From contig JASHVH010000155.1 in assembly GCA_030039575.1 (NCBI GenBank), positions 1-12,258 of the forward strand: a DNA stretch of 12,258 nucleotides, in the 5' to 3' direction. Made by a program: the position numbers and the translations under genes. Positions 11,574 to 12,258 of the stretch are shown here, one piece after another. The notes below the pieces were generated by a model, which was given only the letters and a program-made list of their open reading frames with translations, was not told the DNA's origin and did not search any database. Position 1 is the first letter of the stretch, and each line of letters opens with the position of its first letter. Origin of the DNA: Acidimicrobiales bacterium (lineage in GTDB: Bacteria > Actinomycetota > Acidimicrobiia > Acidimicrobiales > Palsa-688).

Positions 11574-12258
11574 CTGCGGCCTCCTGCGACATCGACGTCG
11601 AAGAAGGCTCCTCGATATCGCGTCCGAGGTAGGCCGTGGCCACGTCGTCGTTCGCCCGGATCTCGGCCGGCGAGCCATCGGCTATCACCTGTCCGAAGTT
11701 GAGCACGACGATGCGGTCGCACACCGAGGTCACCAGGTCAATTCGATGTTCCACCAACACCACGCCCATCGCGTGGCTGAAGTCCCGGATCAAAGCGGCC
11801 AGAGCGGCGATCTCATCATCTGAAAGCCCGCTGGCCGGCTCGTCGAGGAGGATCAGGCTGGGCTCGGCTATCAGGCCACGGGCGAGGGCGCAGCGCTTCT
11901 GGATGCCGTAGGGGAGCGCCCCCGGGAAGTACGAGGCGTACTTATTGATATCGAGCCGCTCGAGCAGCTCGTACGCAGCCGCGGCGACGTGGCGCTCCTC
12001 GCGGCTGGAACGCCAAATCCCCAGGAAGGCGGAGCCAATATCGCAGGTGAGCCGGGCCTGCGCCCCCAGCATGACATTTTCCAAAACAGTCAAGCCTTTG
12101 CAAAGCCCGATCCCCTGCAGCGTCCTGGCGATACCGAGCCGGTTAAGGTGGTGTGGACGGCCGCGCCCGAGCGCCACCCCACCGTAAGTGATAACCCCGG
12201 AGCGGGGGCGGACGAAACCGGAGATTACGTTGAAAAGCGTCGTCTTCCCGGCCCCGTT
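11566..12258 (-). CDS. livG: Branched-chain amino acid ABC transporter ATPase LivG, N-terminus outside window
   Basis: Visible from within Walker A (NGAGKTTLFN at the right edge) to the stop, 230 residues; about 35-40 N-terminal residues are missing. The Q-loop is TLQGIGLCKGLTVLENV, Walker B is LILLDEP, and the switch His is in LVEH, followed by DRIVVLNFGQVIADG, typical of LivG. The ABC signature reads LPYGIQK instead of LSGGQ or LSYGQQ, so the signature Ser is Pro (11905-11916); from memory, LPYG variants occur in other members of this subfamily, so activity may be normal. The C-terminus has about 15 extra residues (EEPSSTSMSQEAAGA) that also carry the livF ribosome binding site. It is the most upstream gene seen in the operon; the promoter lies outside the window. 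Confidence 0.9.
   Translation of the reverse strand, partial: NGAGKTTLFNVISGFVRPRSGVITYGGVALGRGRPHHLNRLGIARTLQGIGLCKGLTVLENVMLGAQARLTCDIGSAFLGIWRSSREERHVAAAAYELLERLDINKYASYFPGALPYGIQKRCALARGLIAEPSLILLDEPASGLSDDEIAALAALIRDFSHAMGVVLVEHRIDLVTSVCDRIVVLNFGQVIADGSPAEIRANDDVATAYLGRDIEEPSSTSMSQEAAGA

Overview
The window is GC-rich DNA from what is most likely an actinobacterium, possibly an Acidimicrobiia-like or other uncultured lineage. Evidence for this is the strongly GC-biased third codon positions, frequent GTG starts, several genes whose start codon sits about 7 nt after a TANNNT -10 box (leaderless transcription, common in Actinobacteria), a PrmC-related methyltransferase of the type found mainly in actinobacteria, and a Gram-positive/actinobacterial-type LexA box. 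I see no rRNA, tRNA, CRISPR array, insertion sequence or phage gene.

Layout, left to right. 1-507 (-): 5' part of a questin-oxidase-like (DUF4243) gene, with a MerR/SoxR-type operator inside a 19-bp promoter spacer (556-586). 640-2462 (+): a proline-iminopeptidase-like alpha/beta hydrolase followed by a PrmC/HemK-like methyltransferase that lacks the catalytic Asn. 2602-3537 (+): a complete metallo-beta-lactamase-fold hydrolase. 3534-4310 (-): a DapA-family lyase/aldolase, tail to tail with the hydrolase and sharing stop-codon bases. 4311-5233: a gene-poor stretch of about 0.9 kb. It holds a truncated GyrI-like domain (+), a 59-codon small gene (-), a 23-codon ORF with a very strong ribosome binding site (-), several hairpins, and a near-consensus LexA box (5096-5109) inside a minus-strand promoter spacer. 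5234-7305 (+): a glyoxalase/VOC protein, a DAO-family FAD oxidoreductase and a small cupin. 7401-12258 (-): a tightly packed branched-chain amino acid type ABC importer operon, transcribed livG-livF-livH-livM-substrate-binding protein, with livG cut by the right edge.

Most of the window is ordinary metabolism: import of amino-acid-like substrates (Liv-type operon), and small enzymes that could oxidise amines or amino acids (DAO-family oxidase), handle keto acids or aldehydes (DapA-like lyase, VOC, cupin), release N-terminal residues (iminopeptidase) and hydrolyse esters or lactones (MBL-fold). No pathway can be proven from this window. The parts that look new are regulatory: a SoxR-like operator driving a gene related to an anthraquinone-modifying enzyme, and a candidate DNA-damage-inducible transcript carrying two small ORFs in the 4.6-5.1 kb stretch. 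All functional statements come from reading motifs by eye; no database search was possible.
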